NCBI RefSeq assembly: GCF_020532625.1
Contig: NZ_JAJAUY010000017.1
Coordinates: forward strand, 1 to 64,000
Length of the DNA: 64,000 nucleotides
Direction of reading: 5' to 3'
Source: Streptomyces antimicrobicus
GTDB taxonomy: Bacteria > Actinomycetota > Actinomycetes > Streptomycetales > Streptomycetaceae
Positions 35,601-44,117 of this stretch are shown here, piece by piece. Below the pieces are notes generated by a model. The model made no database searches and was not told the DNA's origin. It worked only from the letters and a program-made list of their open reading frames with translations. Every line of letters begins with the position of its first letter. The stretch's first letter is position 1. A program made the translations under genes and the position numbers.

Positions 35601-37034
35601 TTACGCCTTCGGCGCGCGCTTGCGGCGGAAGTCCAGGACCACGCCGACGGCGACGACCACGAGGGCGACCAGCGTGGACAGGGTGACCACCTCGCGGTTG
35701 GCGTCGTCCACGAACATGTAGCCGATCACGAACATGATCAGGCCGGCGGTGGCCCAGGTCAGCCACGGGAACAGCCACATCTTCACGGTCAGCTTCTCCG
35801 GGTCCTCGCGGAGCAGGATGCCGCGCATCTTCAGCTGGGTGAAGCAGATCACCAGCCACACGAAGAGGGCGATGGCGCCGGAGGAGTTCAGCAGGAAGTT
35901 GAAGACCGTGTCCTTGAAGGCGTAGTTGAAGTACACGGCGACGAAGCCGAAGACCGTGGAGCCCAGGATCGCGGCGACCGGCACGCCCTTGGCGTTGACC
36001 TTGGCGAACGACTTCGGCGCGTCACCGCGCTCGCCGAGCGAGAAGGCCATGCGGGAGGCGGTGTACAGGCCCGAGTTCAGGCAGGACAGCACGGCGGTCA
36101 GGACGATGACCTCCATGATCGTGCCGGCGTGCGCGATGCCGATCGAGTCCAGGGCGGCGACGTACGAGCCCTTCTCGGTGATCGACTTGTCGTTCCACGG
36201 GAGCAGGGTCAGCACGACGAAGATCGAGCCGAGGTAGAAGACGCCGATCCGCCAGATGACGGAGTTGGTGGCCTGGGTGACGGCCTTGCGCGGGTTCTCC
36301 GACTCGCCGGCGGCCAGCGTCACGATCTCGGAGCCCATGAAGGAGAAGACGACCATCAGCACACCGGTCAGGACGGCGCCGTACCCGTTGGGGAAGAAGC
36401 CGCCGGTGTCGGTCAGGTGCGCGAAGCCCGCGCCCGGGTTGTCCGAGCCCGGCAGCACGCCGAAGACGGCCAGCATGCCGATCACCACGAAGGCGCCGAT
36501 GGCGACGACCTTGATGCCGGCGAACCAGAACTCGAACTCGCCGTAGGAGGCGACCGAGCCGAGGTTGGTGGCGGTCAGGACGGCCATCACGATCAGGGCC
36601 CAGGCCCACTGCGGGACGGCCGGGATCCAGCCCTCCAGGATGGCGGCACCGGCGGTCGCCTCCACGGCGAGCACGACGACCCAGAAGAACCAGTAGAGCC
36701 AGCCGATGGAGAAGCCGGCCCAGCGGCCGAGCGCGCGGTCGGCGTAGGCGGAGAAGGAGCCCGAGTTCGGGCTGGCGGCCGCCATCTCGCCGAGCATGCG
36801 CATCACGAAGACGACCATGGCGCCGACGAGCGCGTAGGAGATCAGGATCGCGGGGCCGGCCTTGGCGATACCGCCGCCGGAGCCGACGAACAGGCCGGCG
36901 CCGATGACGCCGCCGATGGCGATCATGGACAGGTGGCGGTTCTTGAGACCGGCCTTCAGACCGTCGGAAGACTCAGGGGTGCCGGGTTCGCCGGTCGGAC
37001 CGCCTGCCTTCTGAAGGGTCGTCGTGGAGCTCAT
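35601..37034 (-). CDS. amino-acid permease (APC superfamily), copy 3
   Basis: A 477-residue permease with twelve helices, signature LKNRHLSMIAIGGVIGAGLF and EFEFWFAGIKVVAIG. It is the most distinct of the three copies here and resembles GABA permeases (GabP type), although the family alone does not fix the substrate. The ATG at 37034 has AAGGA about 7 bases upstream. An 8-bp palindrome in the 240-base region towards rpiB (37135-37154) may be an operator of one of the two genes. Confidence 0.88.
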   Translation of the reverse strand: MSSTTTLQKAGGPTGEPGTPESSDGLKAGLKNRHLSMIAIGGVIGAGLFVGSGGGIAKAGPAILISYALVGAMVVFVMRMLGEMAAASPNSGSFSAYADRALGRWAGFSIGWLYWFFWVVVLAVEATAGAAILEGWIPAVPQWAWALIVMAVLTATNLGSVASYGEFEFWFAGIKVVAIGAFVVIGMLAVFGVLPGSDNPGAGFAHLTDTGGFFPNGYGAVLTGVLMVVFSFMGSEIVTLAAGESENPRKAVTQATNSVIWRIGVFYLGSIFVVLTLLPWNDKSITEKGSYVAALDSIGIAHAGTIMEVIVLTAVLSCLNSGLYTASRMAFSLGERGDAPKSFAKVNAKGVPVAAILGSTVFGFVAVYFNYAFKDTVFNFLLNSSGAIALFVWLVICFTQLKMRGILLREDPEKLTVKMWLFPWLTWATAGLIMFVIGYMFVDDANREVVTLSTLVALVVVAVGVVLDFRRKRAPKA

Positions 37035-37134
37035 GGACGGATCCTTAGGTTCTCGGGTTGCGAGCTCCGGAAGTAAAACCCGCGTTAACGCCGGACGGAA
37101 GACCTGAATCCGGATCGTTGCCGTAGTGCGAACG

Positions 37135-37154
37135 TCCGGGACGTTGGTCCCGGA
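37135..37154. promoter_or_regulatory. palindrome between permease copy 3 and rpiB
   Basis: TCCGGGAC-GTTG-GTCCCGGA, a perfect 8-bp inverted repeat with a 4-base centre, in the divergent intergenic region. Confidence 0.45.
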
Positions 37155-37261
37155 TCCGGCATCCGCGCCTGAACTGGGCACTTTGGGATTACTTGAGCTT
37201 TGCCGGTGGCGGGGGAGTGACCTACGCGACACCCCGCGCCGGGTGGCCCGGCCCCTCGTGC

Positions 37262-37267
37262 CACACT
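37262..37267 (+). promoter_or_regulatory. possible -10 of a leaderless rpiB promoter
   Basis: CACACT ends 6 bases before the rpiB ATG, with no Shine-Dalgarno between them. Confidence 0.35.
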
Positions 37268-37273
37268 CGTTCC

Positions 37274-37762
<489 letters not shown>

Positions 37763-37820
37763 CCCGCCCCGGACCGGTACGCGCGAGTACCGGGTCCGCC
37801 GTACGTACAGGAGCAGTGCC

Positions 37821-38627
37821 GTGCCCGAGGGGCATACGATCCACCGGCTCGCCCAGGACCACACCGAACGGTTCGCCGACCGGACGGTCCGGGTGAGCAG
37901 CCCCCAGGGGCGGTTCGCCGAGAGCGCGGCACTGCTCGACGGCCGTGAGCTGGCCTCGGCCGAGGCCCACGGCAAGCACCTCTTCCTCCAGCTGGGCGGC
38001 GACTGGATCCACATCCACCTCGGCCTCTTCGGCAGGTACGGCTTCGCCCCCGCGCCCGCCCCGCCGGCCACCGGCACCGTCCGGCTGCGCCTGCTCAACG
38101 AGGACCACTACGCCGACCTGCGCGGGCCCACCGCGTGCGAGCTGATCACGGACGGCGAGAAGAAGGCGGTACACGACCGGCTCGGCCCCGACCCGCTGCG
38201 CCCCGACGGCGACCCGGACCGGGCCTGGGCGAAGATCTCCCGCTCCCGCACCACCGTCGCGGCCCTGCTGATGGACCAGAAGGTCGTCGCGGGCGTCGGC
38301 AACGTCTACCGCGCCGAGGTCCTCTTCCGGCACGGCATCGACCCCTACCGGCCGGGCAAGGACCTCACCCGCGCCGAGTGGGACGCGATGTGGCAGGACC
38401 TGGTGGAGCTGATGCGCGAGGGTGTCCGGCACAACCGGATCGACACCGTCCGCCCCGAGCACACCCCCGAGGCCATGGGCCGCCCGCCGCGCGTGGACGA
38501 CCACGGCGGCGAGGTGTACGTCTACCGCCGCGCCACCATGGCCTGCCACGTCTGCGCGAGCGAGATCCGCACCGCGGACCTCGCCGCCCGCAACCTCTTC
38601 TGGTGCCCGGGCTGCCAGACGCGCTGA
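37821..38627 (+). CDS. Fpg/Nei-family DNA glycosylase
   Basis: A 268-residue base-excision repair enzyme. After removal of the initiator Met it starts PEGHT, giving the catalytic N-terminal Pro and Glu. The conserved Lys (EAHGKHLFLQL) and the helix-two-turn-helix (AGVGNVYRAEVLF) are present. A C-terminal zinc finger has C-x2-C (CHVC) and C-x2-C (CPGC) ligands. The PEGHT start is more typical of Nei (endonuclease VIII-like) than of Fpg. The GTG start has AGGAGC 7-8 bases upstream. Convergent with the Eis-like gene. Confidence 0.92.
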   Translation: MPEGHTIHRLAQDHTERFADRTVRVSSPQGRFAESAALLDGRELASAEAHGKHLFLQLGGDWIHIHLGLFGRYGFAPAPAPPATGTVRLRLLNEDHYADLRGPTACELITDGEKKAVHDRLGPDPLRPDGDPDRAWAKISRSRTTVAALLMDQKVVAGVGNVYRAEVLFRHGIDPYRPGKDLTRAEWDAMWQDLVELMREGVRHNRIDTVRPEHTPEAMGRPPRVDDHGGEVYVYRRATMACHVCASEIRTADLAARNLFWCPGCQTR

Positions 38628-38695
38628 CGCGCCGACGCTCGTGCCCCCCGCGCGGCGACGCGGCGGGCGGGCGCCGGACCGGGCCGGGCCGCCGG

Positions 38696-39931
38696 CTAGA
38701 AGCGGTGCGGCAGCCAGGGCGCGAGCTCGCCCCGGAACGCCCGCGAGACCTCGGTCAGCGCCCCCGCGCGCAGCTCGGTCACCCGCCCCGAACCCGCCAG
38801 CGAGGCCAGCGTCGTCCCGCCCAGGTACGCCGCGCCCAGCTCCCGCACCGACAGCGCGACGTCGGCCGGCTCCCGGCTCGGCTCGCACACGACCTCGCCC
38901 CGGCCGTCGGCGGCGAGCCGCCAGCGGCCCTCGTTCCACGGGCAGAAGGGGTCGCTGACGTCGAGGACCACGTCCACCGGCGAGTCGTACGCCCGCGCCC
39001 GCAGCGCCGCCGGCAGGTCCACCAGCCGCAGGTGCAGCGCGTCCTTGGCGCGTGCCCGGACCCGCCGCGCGTCGCTGACCAGGTGCAGCAGCGGGTCGTC
39101 CACCGGCCGCCCGTACGCCTGCACGGACGACACCAGGTCGGTCCCGCAGACGTAGCGCCACAGCGCCGCGTACGCCGCCGGGTCCAGCGCGTCCAGGTCC
39201 TGCACCTCGACCTGGCCGGCGGGGGAGCCCTGCTCCCACCGGGGCCGGATCCGGTAGCGCGCGTACCCGCGCAGCCCCCCGCCCGCGCCCTCGGCGAGCA
39301 CGCACAGCAGGGCCGAACGCCCGCTGCGGTCGCCCGGCGGGTCCAGCACGGGCAGCCGCTCCCAGCCCGGCTGCCGGGCGGTCATGCCCGGCCGGGCCGG
39401 CACCAGCTCGGCGTAGACCTTCTCGCAGGCGGCCAGCGACTGCTCGGGGTCCGCCAGGCGCAGCCGCACCTCGTCCGTCCCCGGCGGGACCTCCAGCCGT
39501 ACCCGGGCGGTGTCGACGTCCACCGAGAGGCCGTGGCTGGCGATGCCGTAGCCGAAGCGCCCGTAGATCCCCGGCTCCGAGGCCGTCAGCACGGCGATCG
39601 GCTCGTCACCGGCCCGGACGTCGTCCAGTTGACGGCGCATCAGCGACGTCAGCAGCCCGCGGCGGCGGTGCGTCGGCGCCACCCCCACGCACGTCACGCC
39701 CGCGGCCGGGACCAGGGGCCCGCCCGGCACCGTGAGCCGGAAGCTGAACGCGGCGGCGGACGCCGTGCAGGCCGGGCCGTCCCAGACGCCGAGCGCGCGC
39801 TCCGGTTCGATCAGCGCGCGCCACAGCTCCCGTTCCTCCGGCGACTCCGCCTGGCCGCCGAACGCGAGCTCCAGATGGCTGTACCAGGCATCCCACTCAT
39901 CGGGCCGCAAAACGCGCATCTCATTCGCCAT
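38696..39931 (-). CDS. Eis-like GNAT acetyltransferase
   Basis: A 411-residue protein of the enhanced-intracellular-survival (Eis) family. It has an N-terminal GNAT domain with the acetyl-CoA loop VGVAPTHRRRGLLTSLM (about residues 82-98), a second GNAT-like domain, and a C-terminal sterol-carrier-like domain (from about 300). Related enzymes acetylate aminoglycosides or peptides at several amines; the target here is unknown. The ATG at 39931 has AGGG about 8 bases before it. It is divergent from the membrane phosphatase gene. Confidence 0.87.
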   Translation of the reverse strand: MANEMRVLRPDEWDAWYSHLELAFGGQAESPEERELWRALIEPERALGVWDGPACTASAAAFSFRLTVPGGPLVPAAGVTCVGVAPTHRRRGLLTSLMRRQLDDVRAGDEPIAVLTASEPGIYGRFGYGIASHGLSVDVDTARVRLEVPPGTDEVRLRLADPEQSLAACEKVYAELVPARPGMTARQPGWERLPVLDPPGDRSGRSALLCVLAEGAGGGLRGYARYRIRPRWEQGSPAGQVEVQDLDALDPAAYAALWRYVCGTDLVSSVQAYGRPVDDPLLHLVSDARRVRARAKDALHLRLVDLPAALRARAYDSPVDVVLDVSDPFCPWNEGRWRLAADGRGEVVCEPSREPADVALSVRELGAAYLGGTTLASLAGSGRVTELRAGALTEVSRAFRGELAPWLPHRF

Positions 39932-40038
39932 GGCGTCATCCCTACCAGGAGGCCCCGTATCCGGTCGATCGGATTTCGGGCCTCGGGCAGGGGGTACCCC
40001 TGCGCACGCACAGCCAGGATGGATAGGGTCCCGAAGCA

Positions 40039-41184
40039 ATGGCCGGAGCACGCAGCGCGCAGACCCTCATGGCCCGGATGCGCAAGACCTCGCTCCGGGT
40101 CCGCACCGCCCTGCGCAAGTCCGCCGTGGACTACTTCCGCGGCGACGCCTCGGACTGGGTCGCCTTCGCCGGCCTGTTCCTGGCGGTCCCCACCATCACC
40201 TGCGGCACGCTGATGCTGCCGGTGTGGTTCTCGCCGTCCGCGCTGGTCCTGCCGATCGTCGCGGGCGGGCTCCTGCTGCGCCCCGCGAGCCTGCTCGCGC
40301 TGTACGCGGCCTCCGCCACCGCGCTGATCGTCGAGGCGCTCGTCCTCGGCCCGTACACCGAAGGGCCCGCCCGGGTCACCCCGGGCACCGTCCTCGTCGT
40401 CGCCGCCTGCGGGTTCTTCGGCCTGGTCATCGCCCAGTTCCGCAGCCGCGTCGGCGTGCCCTGGCGGCGCGGCGGCACCATGCTCTTCGACCTGCGCGAA
40501 CGCATCCGGGTGCAGAGCAAGCTGCCGGCCCTGCCACCCGGCTGGCACCGCGAGATGGCGCTGCGCCCGGCCGGCGGCCAGTCCTTCTCCGGCGACTTCG
40601 TGGTCGCCGCCCGCACCGGGGGCGGGCGCACCCTGGAGGTCGTCCTCACCGACGTCTCCGGCAAGGGCATGGACGCCGGCTCCCGCGCCCTGCTCCTGTC
40701 GGGCGCCTTCGGCGGCCTGCTCGGCTCCCTCCCGCCGCACGACTTCCTGCCGGCCGCCAACGGCTACCTGCTGCGCCAGGACTGGGACGAGGGCTTCGCC
40801 ACCTCCGTCCACCTCGTCCTCGACCTGGAGACCGGCGACTACGAGCTCCTCTCCGCCGGCCACCTGCCCGCCCTCCAGCTGTGCGCGGGCACCGGCCGCT
40901 GGCACGAGAAGTCCGGCGAGGGCCCCCTCCTGGGCGTCTACGACGGCGCCACCTTCGAACCGGCCAAGGGCAACCTCCGCCCCGGCGACGTCCTGATGCT
41001 CTTCACCGACGGCCTCGTCGAAACCGCCGACCGCGACATCAGCGAGGGCATCGACCGCCTGACGGGCGAGGCCGACCGCTACGTCTCGGCAGGCTGGGAG
41101 GGCGCGGCCTGGCACCTGATCGAAAAGGTCGCCAAGGACGTCAACGACGACCGCGCCCTGCTGCTGATCCGCCGCTCGACCTGA
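40039..41184 (+). CDS. membrane SpoIIE/PP2C-type phosphatase
   Basis: A 381-residue protein. It has an N-terminal membrane region with about three helices (residues 38-60, 64-85 and 108-130), then a SpoIIE-type PP2C domain from about 175, containing GGQSFSGDFVVAA, VVLTDVSGKGMDAG, LLSAGHLPAL and VLMLFTDGLVETAD. The Asp residues in these motifs bind the metals. Such proteins dephosphorylate anti-sigma factor antagonists and so switch sigma factors. No STAS or anti-sigma gene is next to it. A TAGGGT -10-like element is 9 bases before the ATG, so the leader would be very short. Confidence 0.88.
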   Translation: MAGARSAQTLMARMRKTSLRVRTALRKSAVDYFRGDASDWVAFAGLFLAVPTITCGTLMLPVWFSPSALVLPIVAGGLLLRPASLLALYAASATALIVEALVLGPYTEGPARVTPGTVLVVAACGFFGLVIAQFRSRVGVPWRRGGTMLFDLRERIRVQSKLPALPPGWHREMALRPAGGQSFSGDFVVAARTGGGRTLEVVLTDVSGKGMDAGSRALLLSGAFGGLLGSLPPHDFLPAANGYLLRQDWDEGFATSVHLVLDLETGDYELLSAGHLPALQLCAGTGRWHEKSGEGPLLGVYDGATFEPAKGNLRPGDVLMLFTDGLVETADRDISEGIDRLTGEADRYVSAGWEGAAWHLIEKVAKDVNDDRALLLIRRST

Positions 41185-41189
41185 TCGGC

Positions 41190-41234
41190 CGCCCGGGCCG
41201 ATCCGCGCCCGGGCCGATCCGTCGCCCGGGCCGG
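41190..41234. repeat. short tandem direct repeat
   Basis: CGCCCGGGCCGATCC occurs at 41190-41204 and 41206-41220, with a truncated third copy from 41223. It lies between the phosphatase stop and the first lectin gene; the region has no gene. Confidence 0.7.
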
Positions 41235-41367
41235 CCGAGCGGCGTCCGGCCGACCGGCGTTCGGCCGGCCGGCGCACCGGCCGGTGCGCGGCCCCGGGTG
41301 CGCGGCTGTCGGTGTCCCCTGGCACTCTCGTGGGGCACGTAATCGAACCAATCATGTGGGGGGACCC

Positions 41368-42165
41368 ATGACCGTGAACCGCAAGCCCCGTGCCCGTACG
41401 GCGCTGCGCGGCGGCATCGTCGCCGCCGCGCTGGCGGCCGGCGTCCTGGCCGCACCGGCGGCCGCGCACGCAGCCGTCGAGCCGGGCCACACGCAGGGCG
41501 CCGGCGAGGTCATGCGCAGCAAGAACGCGGTGCTCAAGCTCCAGGCCGACGGCAACCTCGTGCTGGAGCACGTCTCGGGCGGCGTCCTGTGGGCCTCCGG
41601 CACGTACGGCAACCCCGGCGCGACCGTCACCTTCCAGCAGGACGGCAACCTCGTCGTCTACAAGCAGGACGGCGGCGAGGGCAAGGGCGGCGCCCTGTGG
41701 TCCACCGGCACCTGGGGCAACCCGGGCGCCCGGATCGACCTGCAGAGCGACGGCAACCTCGTGATCTACCGCCAGGACGGCTCCGCCGCCTGGAACACGG
41801 CCACCTGGATGACGGACACCACCCTGTACGCCGGCTGGCAGCTGGGCGTGGGCAACTGGACCTGGAGCGACAACGCCGTCCTGGCGATGGAGCAGACGGG
41901 CAAGCTCACCATCCGCGACCGCGAGGTGCCCGGCATCCGCTTCGACTCCCACACCTGGGGCCCGGGCGCCTACGCCCGGATGCAGGCCGACGGCAACTTC
42001 GTGATCTACAAGAAGGACGGCGGCCAGGGCAAGGGCGGGGCCCTGTGGTCCACCGGCACCTGGAACAACCCGGGCGCCCGCCTGGTGTTCGAGCGCAACG
42101 GCGACCTCGTCCTCTACAAGAAGGAAGTCGAAGAGGTCCTGTGGCGCAGCGGCACCGGCCGCTGA
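41368..42165 (+). CDS. secreted B-lectin (mannose-binding lectin fold), copy 1
   Basis: A 265-residue exported protein. A signal peptide ends near residue 35 (AAAHA-AVEP). Two bulb-type lectin domains follow. Three intact QxDxNxVxY sugar-binding motifs are at residues 90-98, 126-134 and 206-214. Three more positions are degenerate (QADGNLVLE, the QTGKL segment and ERNGDLVLY). The fold is that of monocot mannose-binding lectins; in bacteria it occurs in adhesins and in lectin-like bacteriocins of about this size. The ATG at 41368 follows GGGGGGA. A second lectin gene comes right after it. Confidence 0.88.
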   Translation: MTVNRKPRARTALRGGIVAAALAAGVLAAPAAAHAAVEPGHTQGAGEVMRSKNAVLKLQADGNLVLEHVSGGVLWASGTYGNPGATVTFQQDGNLVVYKQDGGEGKGGALWSTGTWGNPGARIDLQSDGNLVIYRQDGSAAWNTATWMTDTTLYAGWQLGVGNWTWSDNAVLAMEQTGKLTIRDREVPGIRFDSHTWGPGAYARMQADGNFVIYKKDGGQGKGGALWSTGTWNNPGARLVFERNGDLVLYKKEVEEVLWRSGTGR

Positions 42166-42196
42166 GCGACGCCCTGACGCGTCGTCCGCGACGCAT

Positions 42197-42239
42197 CGAC
42201 CGGCCGATTCCGGTCGGTTGGCCGAATCCTTTTGTGTTT
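42197..42239 (+). terminator. hairpin with T-rich tail after the first lectin
   Basis: CGACCGG (42197-42203) and CCGGTCG (42210-42216) with a 6-base loop, followed by a T-rich stretch (CCTTTTGTGTTT). A second hairpin, GCGTCG/CGACGC, lies just before it at 42179-42194. Confidence 0.55.
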
Positions 42240-42260
42240 CCACAGCGGCCGTGCAATGAT
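42232..42260 (+). promoter_or_regulatory. promoter of the second lectin gene
   Basis: -35 TTGTGT (42232-42237) and -10 AATGAT (42255-42260), 17 bases apart. The start would be near 42267, leaving a leader of about 54 bases. Confidence 0.5.
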
Positions 42261-42320
42261 CACGACCGAATCGAACGCGTTCAAACATGGAGCGCGGAGA
42301 GCTACTCGTGGGGGGTAGTC

Positions 42321-43220
42321 ATGAAGCTCAACCGCAAGCGCGCCGCAGTCGTGGGCGCTCTCGTCGCGGCCGTCGCCCTGGGGGGTGCCGTCGTCCCGGC
42401 GCAGGCCGCTCCGGCCCCGGCCGGCACGGCGACCGCCAAGGAGATCCCGGCCAAGAAGCTGCCGGCCGGCGCCAAGGCCAAGAACCGCACCTCCTCGGAC
42501 CGGGCGTCGGCCACCACCGCGTCCGGCTCCTTCTCGCTGGGCGCCGGGGACGTCCTCGGCTCCAACGAGTACATCGAGACCGAGAACGGCGTGCTGTACA
42601 TGCAGCCGGACGGCAACCTGATCCTGGACCACAAGGCCGGCGCCGAGCTGTGGGCCTCCGGCACGTACGGCAACCCCGGCGCGTACGCGATCGTCCAGCC
42701 GGACGGCAACTTCGTCATCTACAAGCAGGACGGCGGCCCGACCAAGGGCGGCGCGGTGTGGAACACCGGCACCTGGGGCAACCCGAACGCGCGCGTGGAC
42801 TTCCAGGACGACGCCAACCTCGTCCTCTACCGCGAGAACAACTCCGCCGCCTGGTCCACCAAGACCTGGCGCGTGGGCAGCAACACCCTCACCGGTGGCC
42901 AGAACCTTGAGCGCGGCACCTGGATGTGGGGCGTCGACGCCGTGGTCGCCCAGGACAACCGGGGCTACTTCGGAGTCTTCTTCCGCAACGAGGACAAGGC
43001 TTACGTCGCGGGCACCTACAGCGTGGGCGCGTACACCCGCATGCAGACCGACGGCAACCTCGTGATCTACAAGGCCGGCGGCGGCGAGGGCAAGGGCGGC
43101 GCGAACTGGAACACCGGCACCTGGGGCAACCCGGGCGCGTACTTCACGTTCGACGCCACGACCTCCGCGGCCGTGCTGCGCAAGGCCGACGGCACGGAGC
43201 TCGGCCACTTCGGGCCGTGA
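42321..43220 (+). CDS. secreted B-lectin (mannose-binding lectin fold), copy 2
   Basis: A 299-residue exported protein. A signal peptide ends near residue 30 (VPAQA-APAP). A Lys/Ala-rich linker (about 35-70) not seen in copy 1 follows, then two B-lectin domains with intact QxDxNxVxY motifs at 126-134, 162-170 and 242-250. It is similar to copy 1 over both domains, so the pair comes from a duplication. It has its own promoter. The ATG lies a few bases after GGGGGG. It ends at a very strong hairpin. Ligand and role are unknown. Confidence 0.88.
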   Translation: MKLNRKRAAVVGALVAAVALGGAVVPAQAAPAPAGTATAKEIPAKKLPAGAKAKNRTSSDRASATTASGSFSLGAGDVLGSNEYIETENGVLYMQPDGNLILDHKAGAELWASGTYGNPGAYAIVQPDGNFVIYKQDGGPTKGGAVWNTGTWGNPNARVDFQDDANLVLYRENNSAAWSTKTWRVGSNTLTGGQNLERGTWMWGVDAVVAQDNRGYFGVFFRNEDKAYVAGTYSVGAYTRMQTDGNLVIYKAGGGEGKGGANWNTGTWGNPGAYFTFDATTSAAVLRKADGTELGHFGP

Positions 43221-43252
43221 CCGCGCTCACGCCCGGCTGACCGCTGACACCC

Positions 43253-43288
43253 CGGCCCGGGGTGGGGGACCGCCCCCACCCCGGGCCG
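43253..43288. terminator. bidirectional hairpin terminator
   Basis: Perfect 16-bp stem (43253-43268 with 43273-43288) around the loop ACCG, between the convergent lectin and DUF4232 genes. Confidence 0.8.
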
Positions 43289-43311
43289 CGGTGCGTCCGG
43301 CGCGCCGGGCG

Positions 43312-43977
43312 TCACCTCGGCACCTCCGACCAGGGGCCGAGGCCCATCCGCCCGGTGTTGCCGAGGTCCACCGGGCGCGTGAGGACCAGGGACAGCCGGG
43401 GCGCGCCCGGCCGGGGCCGGATCTCCAGCTGCCTGCCCTCGACCGCGGGGACGTCCGCATCGGTCACGAGGTGGCGCCACAGCAGCCCGAACGACGCCTG
43501 CTGCCCGGGGCCGAGCTCGACCCGCCGCGGCGGCTCGTCGAACCGCGTGCCCCCGGCGACGCCGTACGACCCGTGCCCGATGTCCACCCGGACCGGAGCC
43601 CCGGCCTCGTCCAGCAGCCGTACGTCGGGCCAGCCCTCCAGGACGTAGGGCCCGGTCCCGCAGTTCACCAGGTGCACCGAGGCCACCCGCAGCCCCATGG
43701 CCGCGTCCCCGGGGCCCTCGGACACCCGCACCCCGCCGTCCGGGCACCCTTCCGCCCGCGCCCGGTCCGGCCCGCCCGCGCCGGGTACGGAGGGCGCGCC
43801 CGCCCCGGCGGTCGGCCCGGGCGCCCGTTCCGGCGCCGGTTCCGTCGCGCACCCGGCCAGCAACCCGGCCAGCGCCCCGGCCAGCGCCGCACCCGGCAGC
43901 CACCGCCCGGAGCCCCGGCCCCTGCGCCGCCGCCCCGTCCCGCTCCGTGTCCCCTGCCTCACGACCATGCTGATCAT
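43312..43977 (-). CDS. DUF4232 lipoprotein
   Basis: A 221-residue secreted lipoprotein: a basic stretch (GRRRRGRG), a hydrophobic helix and a lipobox (LLAGC, Cys about residue 43), then a Pro/Ala/Gly linker and a DUF4232 beta-sandwich of about 130 residues. Two further Cys residues (in AEGCPDGG and LVNCGTGP) may form a disulfide. The function of DUF4232 is not known. The first ATG and an ATG three codons later (43968) are both plausible starts. Confidence 0.8.
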   Translation of the reverse strand: MISMVVRQGTRSGTGRRRRGRGSGRWLPGAALAGALAGLLAGCATEPAPERAPGPTAGAGAPSVPGAGGPDRARAEGCPDGGVRVSEGPGDAAMGLRVASVHLVNCGTGPYVLEGWPDVRLLDEAGAPVRVDIGHGSYGVAGGTRFDEPPRRVELGPGQQASFGLLWRHLVTDADVPAVEGRQLEIRPRPGAPRLSLVLTRPVDLGNTGRMGLGPWSEVPR

Positions 43978-44105
43978 GCTCCGACCCTACGACCCGGCCC
44001 GGTGGTGCGGCCGTAGCTCCGCGGGGCGGAGGGCGCGGGGAGCCGGGCGGGTGGGCGGTGGCCACTTGTGCCGGATTGGCCCGTTACCGGGGCCGGAGGC
44101 CGACC

Positions 44106-44111
44106 TAGCGT
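44106..44111 (+). promoter_or_regulatory. -10 hexamer of a probable leaderless promoter
   Basis: TAGCGT ends 6 bases before the ATG of the decarboxylase gene. Confidence 0.45.
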
Positions 44112-44117
44112 GGCGCC

